The notes below the pieces were generated by a model, which saw only the letters and a list, made by a program, of their open reading frames with translations, made no database searches and had not been told where the DNA came from. A DNA stretch of 11,775 nucleotides. Origin: Candidatus Portnoybacteria bacterium CG10_big_fil_rev_8_21_14_0_10_36_7. GTDB lineage: Bacteria > Patescibacteriota > Minisyncoccia > Portnoybacterales > PFDW01. A program made the position numbers and the translations under genes. Below, one piece after another: positions 7,098 to 11,775 of this stretch (the stretch's first letter is position 1; each line of letters starts with the position of its first letter). The DNA lies in the NCBI GenBank assembly GCA_002793835.1, contig PFDW01000046.1:1-11775 (forward strand), in the 5' to 3' direction.

Positions 7098-7172
7098 GTC
7101 GATGTAGTTCAGAGGTAGACCTGCCCGCAATGCTTGGGTATAGCTAATGCAGGCGGGACAGTGCAACTATTT
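7098..7172 (+). pseudogene. tRNA 5'-half remnant interrupted by a palindromic element
   Basis: Bases 7098-7119 read as the start of a tRNA: acceptor-like GTCGATG, linker TA, D-stem GTTC and a D-loop with GGTA. After the first two bases of the D-stem's other strand (GA), 38 GC-rich bases intervene (7120-7157). Removing them joins GA to AC and restores the GTTC/GAAC stem followed by AGTGCAACTATT. The D-arm then closely matches that of tRNA-Gly(CCC) in this window. No anticodon arm, T-arm or matching 3' acceptor strand follows, so the gene is dead. The identity is unknown; the D-arm suggests a Gly- or Thr-like tRNA. The right border is approximate. Confidence 0.6.
7120..7157. repeat. 38-bp GC-rich imperfect palindromic element
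   Basis: The segment begins CCTGCCCGC and ends GCAGGCGGG, in sharp contrast to the AT-rich surroundings. It can fold in two mutually exclusive ways. One pairs CCCGC (7124-7128) with GCGGG (7153-7157), with an inner GCT/AGC hairpin. The other pairs CCTGC (7120-7124) with GCAGG (7149-7153). The borders are set by the restored tRNA D-stem and are ambiguous by one base because an A flanks both sides. It looks like a short dispersed palindromic repeat or MITE-like insertion. No second copy exists in this window, so its repeat nature is inferred. Confidence 0.52.
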
Positions 7173-7196
7173 TCGTTAATTAACAATTATTGATTA

Positions 7197-7272
7197 GCCG
7201 ACCTAGCTCAACTGGCAGAGCAATGCTTTCGTAAAGCATAGGCTCCGGGTTCGACTCCCGGGGTCGGCTCCA
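7197..7272 (+). tRNA. tRNA-Thr (anticodon CGT)
   Basis: A complete cloverleaf. The acceptor GCCGACC pairs with GGTCGGC, the D-stem is GCTC/GAGC, and the anticodon stem ATGCT/AGCAT encloses the loop TTCGTAA, giving anticodon CGT. The T-arm is CCGGG-TTCGACT-CCCGG. The discriminator is T and CCA is encoded (7270-7272). It lies 39 bp before the RF2 start codon. Confidence 0.98.
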
Positions 7273-7296
7273 GGATTTTAAAGAATTACTTTTTCG

Positions 7297-7305
7297 TGAT
7301 ACAAT
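7297..7305 (+). promoter_or_regulatory. Extended -10 promoter of prfB
   Basis: TGATACAAT is a TGn extended -10 element; its last base is 6 nt before the ATG at 7312, so transcription would begin at the start codon and the mRNA would be leaderless. This agrees with the lack of a Shine-Dalgarno sequence before that ATG. The -35 region has only a weak match (TTTAAA, 7277-7282). The same nonamer precedes the 33-aa ORF at 5648. Confidence 0.55.
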
Positions 7306-7311
7306 AAATCT

Positions 7312-8401
7312 ATGGAAAATTTTTTACAGCACATCAAGAATTTGGAGGAACGGATCTTAACGGTTCGTGACTGTCTTTGACCTACTAGAAAAAGTAAAAA
7401 AAGTTGAGGCCTTAGAAAAAGAAATGACGCGACCAGACTTTTGGGATGACTACAAAAGTGCGCAAGATATTTCTCGGGAAGCGTCGGACTTGAAAGAAGA
7501 AGTAGCTGTTTGGGATAAAATTGGAGGTAAGATATTTGATATTAGGCAAATGTTTGAATTGGCTCAAGAGGACAAGGAAATTGAAAAAGAACTCGAGAGC
7601 GAATACAAGCAGTTACTTAAATTATTTGAAAAGGAAGAATTGAAAGTTTTTATGTCTGGCAAGTACGATTTTGCTAACGCGATGTTGACAGTAGCGTCTG
7701 GCGCAGGAGGTACAGAAGCTCAAGATTGGGCAAACATCTTGTTGAGGATGTATCAGCGCTATGCTGACAGACGAGGGTTTAAAAGCGAAGTGGTGGATAT
7801 CAATTATGGCAATGAAGCAGGTATAAAAAGCGCCACTTTATTTATAGAGGGGAAAAATGCGTATGGCTTTTTACGCAGAGAATCGGGAGTTCATCGTCTT
7901 GTAAGGTTATCACCGTTTAATGCCAGCAACCTAAGGCATACATCTTTTTCATCTGTTGAAGTTATGCCCGAAATAGAGGATAATGATAGTGAGGTGGTTA
8001 TTAAGCCAGAAGAATTGGAGGTTGATACATTCAGATCGTCTGGGCCGGGTGGTCAAAATGTTAATAAAGTGGAAACAGCTGTCCGTATTAGGCATATACC
8101 AACGGGAATTGTTGTAGCTTGTCAGATAGAAAGATCACAGCTGAAAAATAAAGAGCGGGCTATGAAAATGATTAAGGCGAAAATCTATCAGTTGGAAGAA
8201 GCTAAGCGTCAGGAAGAAATAGCCAAGTTGAAGGGAGTTCAGGTAGCCACTGGGTGGGGCAACCAAATTCGTTCTTATGTTTTGCATCCGTATAAAATGA
8301 TTAAAGACTTGCGTACTGGCCACGAAACATCGCAAGCCGAGGAAGCATTGGATGGAGATTTAGACGGATTCATTGAGGCAGAGATTAGGAAATTAAAATA
8401 A
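7312..8401 (+). CDS. prfB: Peptide chain release factor 2 (RF2), with +1 programmed frameshift
   Basis: RF2 ends translation at UGA and UAA by entering the ribosomal A site and triggering peptide hydrolysis. The full product is read from ATG 7312: 22 codons up to CTT (7375-7377), then a +1 shift past the in-frame TGA (7378-7380) into GAC (7379-7381), giving about 362 aa against 365 in E. coli. Codons before the shift encode HIKNLEERILTVRDCL, matching RF2's first helix, with DLLEKVKKVE after it. The stop-recognition tripeptide SPF (about 200-202) marks it as RF2, not RF1, and the catalytic GGQ lies at about 246-248 in SGPGGQNVNKVET. A GTG at 7367 in the second frame could give a 344-aa product without shifting, but it would lack the first helix and has its GGAGG 18 nt away. 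ftsE and ftsX follow, a common order in bacteria. Confidence 0.95.
7375..7381 (+). promoter_or_regulatory. RF2 autoregulatory +1 frameshift site (CTTTGAC)
   Basis: CTT TGA C is exactly the slippery codon, stop and following base used in bacterial prfB. When RF2 is scarce the ribosome pauses at UGA and slips one base forward, producing more RF2. The usual helper, an AGGGGG-like sequence 3 nt before CTT, is absent: the preceding codons are GTT CGT GAC TGT. The nearest purine-rich match is GGAGG at 7344-7348, 26 nt upstream. Confidence 0.85.
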
Positions 8402-8451
8402 TTCTTGTAATTTAATATTATTAGCGTTAGGCGCTGGTGAAATATAAGTGC

Positions 8452-8456
8452 AGGAG
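8452..8456 (+). promoter_or_regulatory. Ribosome binding site of ftsE
   Basis: AGGAG with 5 nt to the ATG at 8462 is the best-placed classical Shine-Dalgarno sequence in the window. It fixes the ftsE start and stands out because most genes here have none. Confidence 0.8.
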
Positions 8457-8461
8457 TAAAT

Positions 8462-9142
8462 ATGATTCGATTTAAGGACGTTTCAAAAATTTATAATCAT
8501 CGATCAATCGCTCTCGAGGACATTAATTTACGCATTAAGTCCAAGGAGTTTGTTTGTTTGGCAGGCCCTTCTGGAGCTGGTAAGACAACTTTACTTAGAC
8601 TGCTTATTGCCGAAGAGTGCCCAACAAAGGGAGAAGTTTGGCTGGGTAAGTTGAATATCAATAAGCTAAGGTCTAAACATATGCCGTATTTGCGTCGCAG
8701 AATTGGTATGATTTTTCAAGATTTTAAATTGTTGTCGAACAAAAATGCCTATGAAAACATTGCTTTTGCGATGGAGGTGTGGGGAGTTGATGATAAAGAA
8801 ATTAAGAAAGATGTTTTTCAGGTTTTGGAGTTGGTTGGTCTTCAAGATAAAGCGGATCATTTTCCGTATCAATTATCGGGTGGTGAAAAGCAACGAATTG
8901 CTATCGCTAGAGCGTTAATACACAGACCAGAAATAATTATTGCCGACGAACCAACTGGAAATTTAGATTCGGTAAACACATGGGAAATCATTAACCTATT
9001 GAATAAAATTAACGAGCTTGGCACAACAGTTGTTTTAGCTACTCATGATAGAGACGTGATAAATAATTTGAAAAAAAGAGTTATCGTTATAGAAAAAGGT
9101 AAAGTCGTTAGCGATGAGGAAGGAGGAAAATATATTAATTAA
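8462..9142 (+). CDS. ftsE: Cell division ATP-binding protein FtsE
   Basis: FtsE is the ATPase of the FtsEX complex, which uses ATP hydrolysis at the septum to switch on peptidoglycan hydrolases through FtsX. It has 226 aa, the typical FtsE size. ABC motifs are complete: Walker A GPSGAGKTT (35-43), Q-loop Gln86 in FQDFKLL, signature LSGGEKQR (138-145), Walker B IIIADEP (158-164) with catalytic Glu163, D-loop NLD (167-169) and H-loop His195. It starts 60 bp after prfB behind a good AGGAG site. Its last codons contain AGGAGG (9121-9126) upstream of ftsX, and the two genes are essentially continuous. Confidence 0.97.
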   Translation: MIRFKDVSKIYNHRSIALEDINLRIKSKEFVCLAGPSGAGKTTLLRLLIAEECPTKGEVWLGKLNINKLRSKHMPYLRRRIGMIFQDFKLLSNKNAYENIAFAMEVWGVDDKEIKKDVFQVLELVGLQDKADHFPYQLSGGEKQRIAIARALIHRPEIIIADEPTGNLDSVNTWEIINLLNKINELGTTVVLATHDRDVINNLKKRVIVIEKGKVVSDEEGGKYIN

Positions 9143-9146
9143 AAAA

Positions 9147-10067
9147 ATGTACAAAAGTCTTACAAGGGTCATTAAGTCGGGGTGGGTGAATTTTTATAGA
9201 AACAAATGGTTATCGCTAACCAGCGTTTTGATAATGGTATTAACTTTATTGTCTATTAACTCACTACTATTTGTTAATTTGGTTAGCAATAAAATTTTGA
9301 GCGAATTACAAAATAAAATTGATATAAGCGTTTATTTTAAGTCTGACTCAAGCGAGACAGATATTTTTAAGGTGAGAGACGACTTAATTGCGTTAAGTGA
9401 AGTTAAAAATGTTGAGTACATATCAAAAGATCAAGCGCTTGAAAATTTTAAAGAGAGGCATAAAGACAACCCCGTATTAACTGAATCGTTAGATGAATTG
9501 GGGGATAATCCTTTAACTGCTTCGCTTAACATAAAAGCAAACACAGCAGATAATTTTGAAACAAAAGCTTTTGAATCCATTGCAGCTTTCTTAGAACAGG
9601 ATAGTTATAAATTATTAGTTGAAAAAGTAAATTATAATCAAAATAAAGAAGCGATTAATAAGCTTTCATTAATTTCTCAAGTAGCTAAGCGTGCGGGATT
9701 AATTTTAACAATTGTCTTGGCAGTCATTGCGAGCTTGGTGGCGTTTAATACAATTAGACTAACTATGTATTCATGGAGAGATGAGATTACAGTAATGCGT
9801 TTGGTTGGGGCAACCAATTGGTATATCCGTGGGCCATTTTTAGTGGAGGGAATTTTATATGGGGTCTTCGCTGCGTTGGTTGCAGTTATAGTTTTAACAA
9901 TTTTATTGCTACTATTTTCTAGCAAAATTAGTGCAATCATGCCTATTGACCTTTCTGCCTATTTTAAGGCACACTTTCTAAGTATTCTATCTATCCAGTT
10001 TTTAATCGGCGTTATATTGGGAGGTTTCAGTAGTTTCTTCGCTATTCGCCGATATTTGAAAGTCTAA
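9147..10067 (+). CDS. ftsX: Cell division permease-like protein FtsX
   Basis: FtsX is the membrane partner of FtsE and passes ATP-driven movement to extracellular wall hydrolases. From ATG 9147 it has 306 aa. The N-terminus RNKWLSLTSVLIMVLTLL is typical of FtsX and leads into helix 1 (about 22-44). A large extracellular loop follows (about 45-180) with ISVYFK and VEYISKDQALENFKE, then three C-terminal helices (about 182-205, 236-260, 279-303) with EITVMRLVGAT between the second and third, as in the FtsX/MacB permease fold. An in-frame ATG at 9114 would add 11 residues and overlap ftsE by 29 bp. The strong AGGAGG at 9121-9126 lies after 9114 but 20 nt before 9147, so neither start is ideally spaced. 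I prefer 9147 because it matches the usual FtsX N-terminus. tRNA-Gln follows after 10 bp. Confidence 0.95.
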   Translation: MYKSLTRVIKSGWVNFYRNKWLSLTSVLIMVLTLLSINSLLFVNLVSNKILSELQNKIDISVYFKSDSSETDIFKVRDDLIALSEVKNVEYISKDQALENFKERHKDNPVLTESLDELGDNPLTASLNIKANTADNFETKAFESIAAFLEQDSYKLLVEKVNYNQNKEAINKLSLISQVAKRAGLILTIVLAVIASLVAFNTIRLTMYSWRDEITVMRLVGATNWYIRGPFLVEGILYGVFAALVAVIVLTILLLLFSSKISAIMPIDLSAYFKAHFLSILSIQFLIGVILGGFSSFFAIRRYLKV

Positions 10068-10077
10068 TTAGAATATT

Positions 10078-10151
10078 TGGGGAGTAGCCAAGCGGTAAGG
10101 CAACGGACTCTGAATCCGTCATCGGGGGTTCGAATCCCTCCTCCCCAGCCA
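10078..10151 (+). tRNA. tRNA-Gln (anticodon CTG)
   Basis: A complete cloverleaf. The acceptor TGGGGAG pairs with CTCCCCA, the D-stem is GCC/GGC, and the anticodon stem ACGGA/TCCGT encloses loop CTCTGAA, giving anticodon CTG. The T-arm is GGGGG-TTCGAAT-CCCTC with one wobble. The discriminator is G and CCA is encoded at 10149-10151. It begins 10 bp after the ftsX stop and is probably processed from the ftsEX transcript. Confidence 0.98.
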
Positions 10152-10342
10152 ACACATTACACGCCGAGTATCAAGGGTACATGAGGCAATTATAAGACTA
10201 GATCACCTAAGGCACTAGGGCGACCGAGACGCATTCGAACCCTATCGCTGGGAGCCAACGGGATGAAGGCATAGTAGTTGTCGGTTCTAGACCGACGTAC
10301 ACAGCTATAAGGCGTAGTTAGATTAAATATAAATAGCTACGC
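10152..10342 (+). ncRNA. GC-rich hairpin block: candidate structured RNA or decayed tRNA-like DNA
   Basis: By hand count about half of bases 10151-10320 are G or C, far above the flanks, and no frame codes for anything. Several stems are visible: TAGGGCGA (10216-10223) with TCG-AA-CCCTA (10235-10244); GTCGGT (10280-10285) with ACCGAC (10291-10296) around TCTAG; and GCGTAGTTA (10312-10320) with TAGCTACGC (10334-10342). GCTGGG (10247-10252) could also pair with CCCAGC inside the end of tRNA-Gln. TTCGAA at 10234-10239 followed by AGCCA at 10253-10257 resembles a corrupted tRNA T-loop-to-CCA end, and GCC-N11-GGC at 10254-10270 resembles a D-arm, but no cloverleaf closes. I do not recognise tmRNA, RNase P RNA, SRP RNA or 6S RNA. 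Strand is assumed from tRNA-Gln. It could be a real RNA or tRNA debris. Confidence 0.35.
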
Positions 10343-10366
10343 ATAACTATTTTAAACAATCCCAGC

Positions 10367-10396
10367 ATTAATCCTTGAATTAATTCAAGGATTAAT
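10367..10396. repeat. Perfect 30-bp palindrome, candidate operator
   Basis: The left arm ATTAATCCTTGAATT (10367-10381) is followed without any spacer by its exact reverse complement. It ends 15 bp before the start codon of the AbrB-like gene and covers the -35 box and nearly all of the spacer of the proposed promoter. That position suits an operator bound by a dimeric regulator, most simply the gene's own product. Transcribed, it would also fold into a hairpin, but only a poor T-run follows (TTTAGTATT), so terminator use looks weak. Confidence 0.62.
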
Positions 10397-10403
10397 TTAG
10401 TAT
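10375..10403 (+). promoter_or_regulatory. Promoter of the AbrB-like gene
   Basis: TTGAAT (10375-10380), a 17-nt spacer and TAGTAT (10398-10403) give a moderate sigma-70 type promoter. Its start point would fall at about 10410-10412, on or next to the ATG at 10412, so the mRNA would be leaderless. No Shine-Dalgarno sequence is present. The 30-bp palindrome overlaps the -35 box and spacer. Confidence 0.45.
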
Positions 10404-10411
10404 TACTATAT

Positions 10412-10597
10412 ATGGCCAATAGAACAATAAAAAATCGTCTAGTTCGTTCGCTGGCGAAAACTTCAGGAGGTAAGAGCTATACTATAACTTTACCGATTGA
10501 GATTATACGACGCTGGCACTGGCAAAAGCACCAAAAAGTCCAGCTAGAAATAGATGACAAAAATAAAAAAATTATAATTTGTGACTGGAAAAAATAG
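10412..10597 (+). CDS. AbrB/MazE-like DNA-binding protein
   Basis: A 61-aa protein with a basic N-terminus (about residues 1-18) followed by a pattern typical of the SpoVT/AbrB swapped-hairpin fold: SYTITLPIEIIRRWHW (22-37), a turn, then QKVQLEIDDKNKKIIICDW (41-59). Such proteins dimerise and bind DNA as transition-state regulators or as antitoxins. No toxin gene of PIN or MazF type is next to it, so a toxin-antitoxin role is not supported here. The ATG at 10412 has no ribosome binding site but sits at the expected transcription start, with a perfect palindrome over the promoter, which suggests autoregulation. The next feature downstream is a dead transporter gene. The fold call is by pattern and the target is unknown. 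Confidence 0.75.
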   Translation: MANRTIKNRLVRSLAKTSGGKSYTITLPIEIIRRWHWQKHQKVQLEIDDKNKKIIICDWKK

Positions 10598-10624
10598 TTC
10601 TGGATATAGAATTTAGTAGCAATT

Positions 10625-11515
10625 ATGAATTGGATATTTTTATTTTTACTGGTACCGCTGTTTTGGGTTTTTTTTATTTAATTTTATAGATAAGTATGTC
10701 CTTGGTAAATATATGAAGGGAATTTTTGATTTTCTATTTTTTTCAACAATTAGCAGTTGGGCTTTTTTGGCTTAATCTTTGCTTTTATTGGCGTGCAGAA
10801 TCAAGTTTATATTCTTTAATACCCATCGCTACAGGTATAGCGCTTGTTTATCCCTACGGATTCTATGGGGAAGCTCTTAGGCAAGTGGATACTTCTTCCT
10901 TTGTGATTCTATCCAACATTATTCCTGTAATTACATTAATTCTGGTTTTTATTTTTTTAGGGTAAACAATTTCTTTGAATGAATTTATAGGGTTTGGGGT
11001 TGTTTTAGCTGGAGCGATTATTGTCTCGTTTGAAAAGAGTAGGGGAATCTTTGTTAAAGGTTTTGGGATGATGCTGGTGGCAATGATTATATGGTCAATA
11101 ATGACGCTATTTGTAGATTACGGTTTATCAAAAATGTCCTTTTGGGATTATTTTATGTTAGATAATTTAGGTTCAGCCATGGCTGGGTTAACATTATTTA
11201 TTATTCCAACAATGAGGAGGCAAGTTATAAGTGGTTTTAAAACTGCGTGGGTTAGGCAATATATTTGGTTTAGTTGCAACAATATTTTGGATTTTTTTGG
11301 GCAGATGAGTATTAAAAAATCCTTGGCTATAGCTCCATCGGTTGGTTTGGTTACGGTCGTTACGCAGGTGCAATCTTTCTATGCGATTATTATCGGTATA
11401 TTTTTTACTGTCTTTATCCCGCATATAATTAGGGAAAATATTTCATGAAGAGCTTAGCTAAAAAAATATTGGGGCGTTGGTAATATTCTATGGGGTTTAT
11501 ATTTTAGTTGGCTAA
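10625..11515 (+). pseudogene. EamA-family (DMT superfamily) transporter pseudogene
   Basis: Joining frames gives one EamA-type permease of about 290-300 aa, the normal family size: MNWIFLFLLVPLFWVFF, then NFIDKYVLGKYMKG, then a helix with GVQNQVYIL, then the repeat IPIATGIALVYP...EALRQVDTSSFVILSNIIPV, IGFGVVLAGAIIVSFE, and a C-terminal half ending ALVIFYGVYILVG before TAA at 11513. Reading it needs five frame changes: near 10679 (TAA in the first frame), 10773, about 10813, about 11446 and about 11471. There is also a TAA at 10963 within FIFLG-stop-TISLNEF, where relatives usually have Glu. The pieces 10726-10965 and 10975-11448 stay open by themselves and would be miscalled as two genes. Many lesions mean old loss of function, unless some are assembly errors in T- and A-runs. 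The natural substrate is unknown. Confidence 0.87.
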
Positions 11516-11516
11516 T

Positions 11517-11544
11517 TTGAAATTCTTGGGAACAAGAGTATAAT
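11517..11544 (+). promoter_or_regulatory. Sigma-70 type promoter of the 3'-terminal gene
   Basis: TTGAAA (11517-11522), a 16-nt spacer and a perfect TATAAT (11539-11544) form the strongest promoter match in the window. The start would be near 11551, giving a leader of about 19 nt to the ATG at 11570. The leader is all A/T-rich with no clear Shine-Dalgarno sequence. Confidence 0.65.
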
Positions 11545-11569
11545 AAGTACATATAAATAATTTAAAAAA

Positions 11570-11775
11570 ATGGAAAATGAGAAATTATTAGTCAATATGG
11601 TCGTCGTTATTTTACTGCTTACAGCTGTAAATTTATTTTTTACATATAATTTGTACAGTCAGTTGACCCCATTGGAAGGTTTAAATAGTGCTAAAAACGT
11701 TGCAAAGACAGCACAGCCAGCAGGTGCTGATACGCCTCTGCAAAGAATCGGTGTCAGTATCGGTGATAGTCCGTT
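11570..11775 (+). CDS. Membrane-anchored secreted protein, 3'-truncated; possibly thioredoxin/DsbA-like
   Basis: The frame opens at ATG 11570 and runs off the window after about 68 codons. It encodes a short charged start (MENEKLL), one hydrophobic helix (about residues 7-27, an uncleaved anchor or signal), a linker rich in Ala, Lys and Gln, and then RIGVSIGDSP. In many Patescibacteria an I-S-x-x-D-S/D-P stretch after such an anchor leads into a DsbA/thioredoxin domain beginning G-x-x-x-A-P-V-T. The CxxC active site that would prove it lies beyond the window, so this is only a guess from layout. A good promoter precedes it and separates it from the transporter pseudogene. That a real gene starts here is much surer than its function. 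Confidence 0.72.
   Translation, partial: MENEKLLVNMVVVILLLTAVNLFFTYNLYSQLTPLEGLNSAKNVAKTAQPAGADTPLQRIGVSIGDSP

Noticed and set aside
7367..8401. RF2 starting at GTG 7367 without frameshift
   Set aside because: It would drop the first helix although RF2-like residues are coded upstream in the other frame, and the exact CTTTGAC signal is kept; GGAGG is 18 nt away. Kept only as an alternative.
10143..10257. Long second tRNA using the end of tRNA-Gln as its 5' acceptor strand (CCCAGC with GCTGGG)
   Set aside because: It would be about 115 nt, overlap a perfect tRNA, and lacks paired anticodon and T-stems; treated as possible long-range pairing only.
10280..10296. Anticodon-arm-like hairpin with loop TTCTAGA, suggesting a CTA (amber) suppressor tRNA
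   Set aside because: No acceptor, D- and T-arm at proper distances close a cloverleaf around it; pos. 37 is G and the flanks do not pair.
10152..10342. tmRNA, SRP RNA, RNase P RNA or 6S RNA
   Set aside because: I looked for the tag-peptide reading frame, the SRP GGAAGG/AGCA core and the RNase P conserved boxes and did not find them.
10412..10597. Antitoxin of a toxin-antitoxin pair
   Set aside because: The AbrB/MazE-like fold allows it, but no PIN, MazF or other toxin-sized gene is adjacent on either side.
10726..11448. Two separate membrane protein genes (10726-10965 and 10975-11448)
   Set aside because: Both are in one frame split by a single TAA, and flanking frames supply the missing start and end of one EamA-type permease.
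1..11775. CRISPR array, transposase, integrase or phage genes
   Set aside because: No regularly spaced direct repeats and no such protein motifs were seen; the Cas4-like nuclease alone is not evidence for CRISPR.

Overview
The window is an AT-rich bacterial segment (chromosomal by its gene content), very probably from a Patescibacteria/CPR genome of the Parcubacteria-like kind. This placement is an inference. It rests on compact packing with 4-8 bp gene overlaps, few Shine-Dalgarno sequences, several apparently leaderless promoters, a MurJ of the 'FANNLQ' type, single-copy tRNAs scattered between housekeeping genes, and a small EamA-type transporter and an AbrB-like protein. UGA must be a stop codon here: RF2 is encoded and its own frame is interrupted by UGA, so the UGA=Gly code of Gracilibacteria/Absconditabacteria does not apply.

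Layout. Bases 1-5540 (+) form one tight transcription unit: two GT4-type glycosyltransferases (the first cut by the window edge), the lipid II flippase murJ, and the elongation factor lepA. Bases 5547-5648 (-) hold a 33-codon single-membrane-helix ORF. Bases 5680-6195 (+) hold an FtsB/DivIC-like division protein, tRNA-Gly(CCC) and a strong bidirectional terminator. The terminator also serves the convergent Cas4-like PD-(D/E)XK nuclease (6199-6951, -). Bases 6952-7196 are intergenic, with promoters, AT-rich inverted repeats, and a tRNA 5'-half whose D-stem is interrupted by a 38-bp GC-rich palindromic element. Next come tRNA-Thr(CGT), then prfB (RF2) with a programmed +1 frameshift, ftsE, ftsX and tRNA-Gln(CTG).

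Bases 10152-10411 carry no gene I can name. They hold a GC-rich block of hairpins that looks like a structured RNA or decayed tRNA-like DNA, then a perfect 30-bp palindrome sitting on the promoter of a 61-aa AbrB-like protein. Bases 10625-11515 are a thoroughly broken EamA-family transporter gene. From 11570 a new gene with its own promoter runs off the end; it is probably a membrane-anchored secreted protein, perhaps of the thioredoxin/DsbA kind.

The common theme is cell envelope and division: envelope glycan synthesis, lipid II flipping, FtsB-like divisome protein and FtsEX, interleaved with translation genes (lepA, prfB, three tRNAs). I found no CRISPR array, transposase or phage gene. The unusual material lies between the genes: the tRNA-interrupting palindrome, the GC-rich structured block, the 30-bp palindrome and the atypical RF2 frameshift site.
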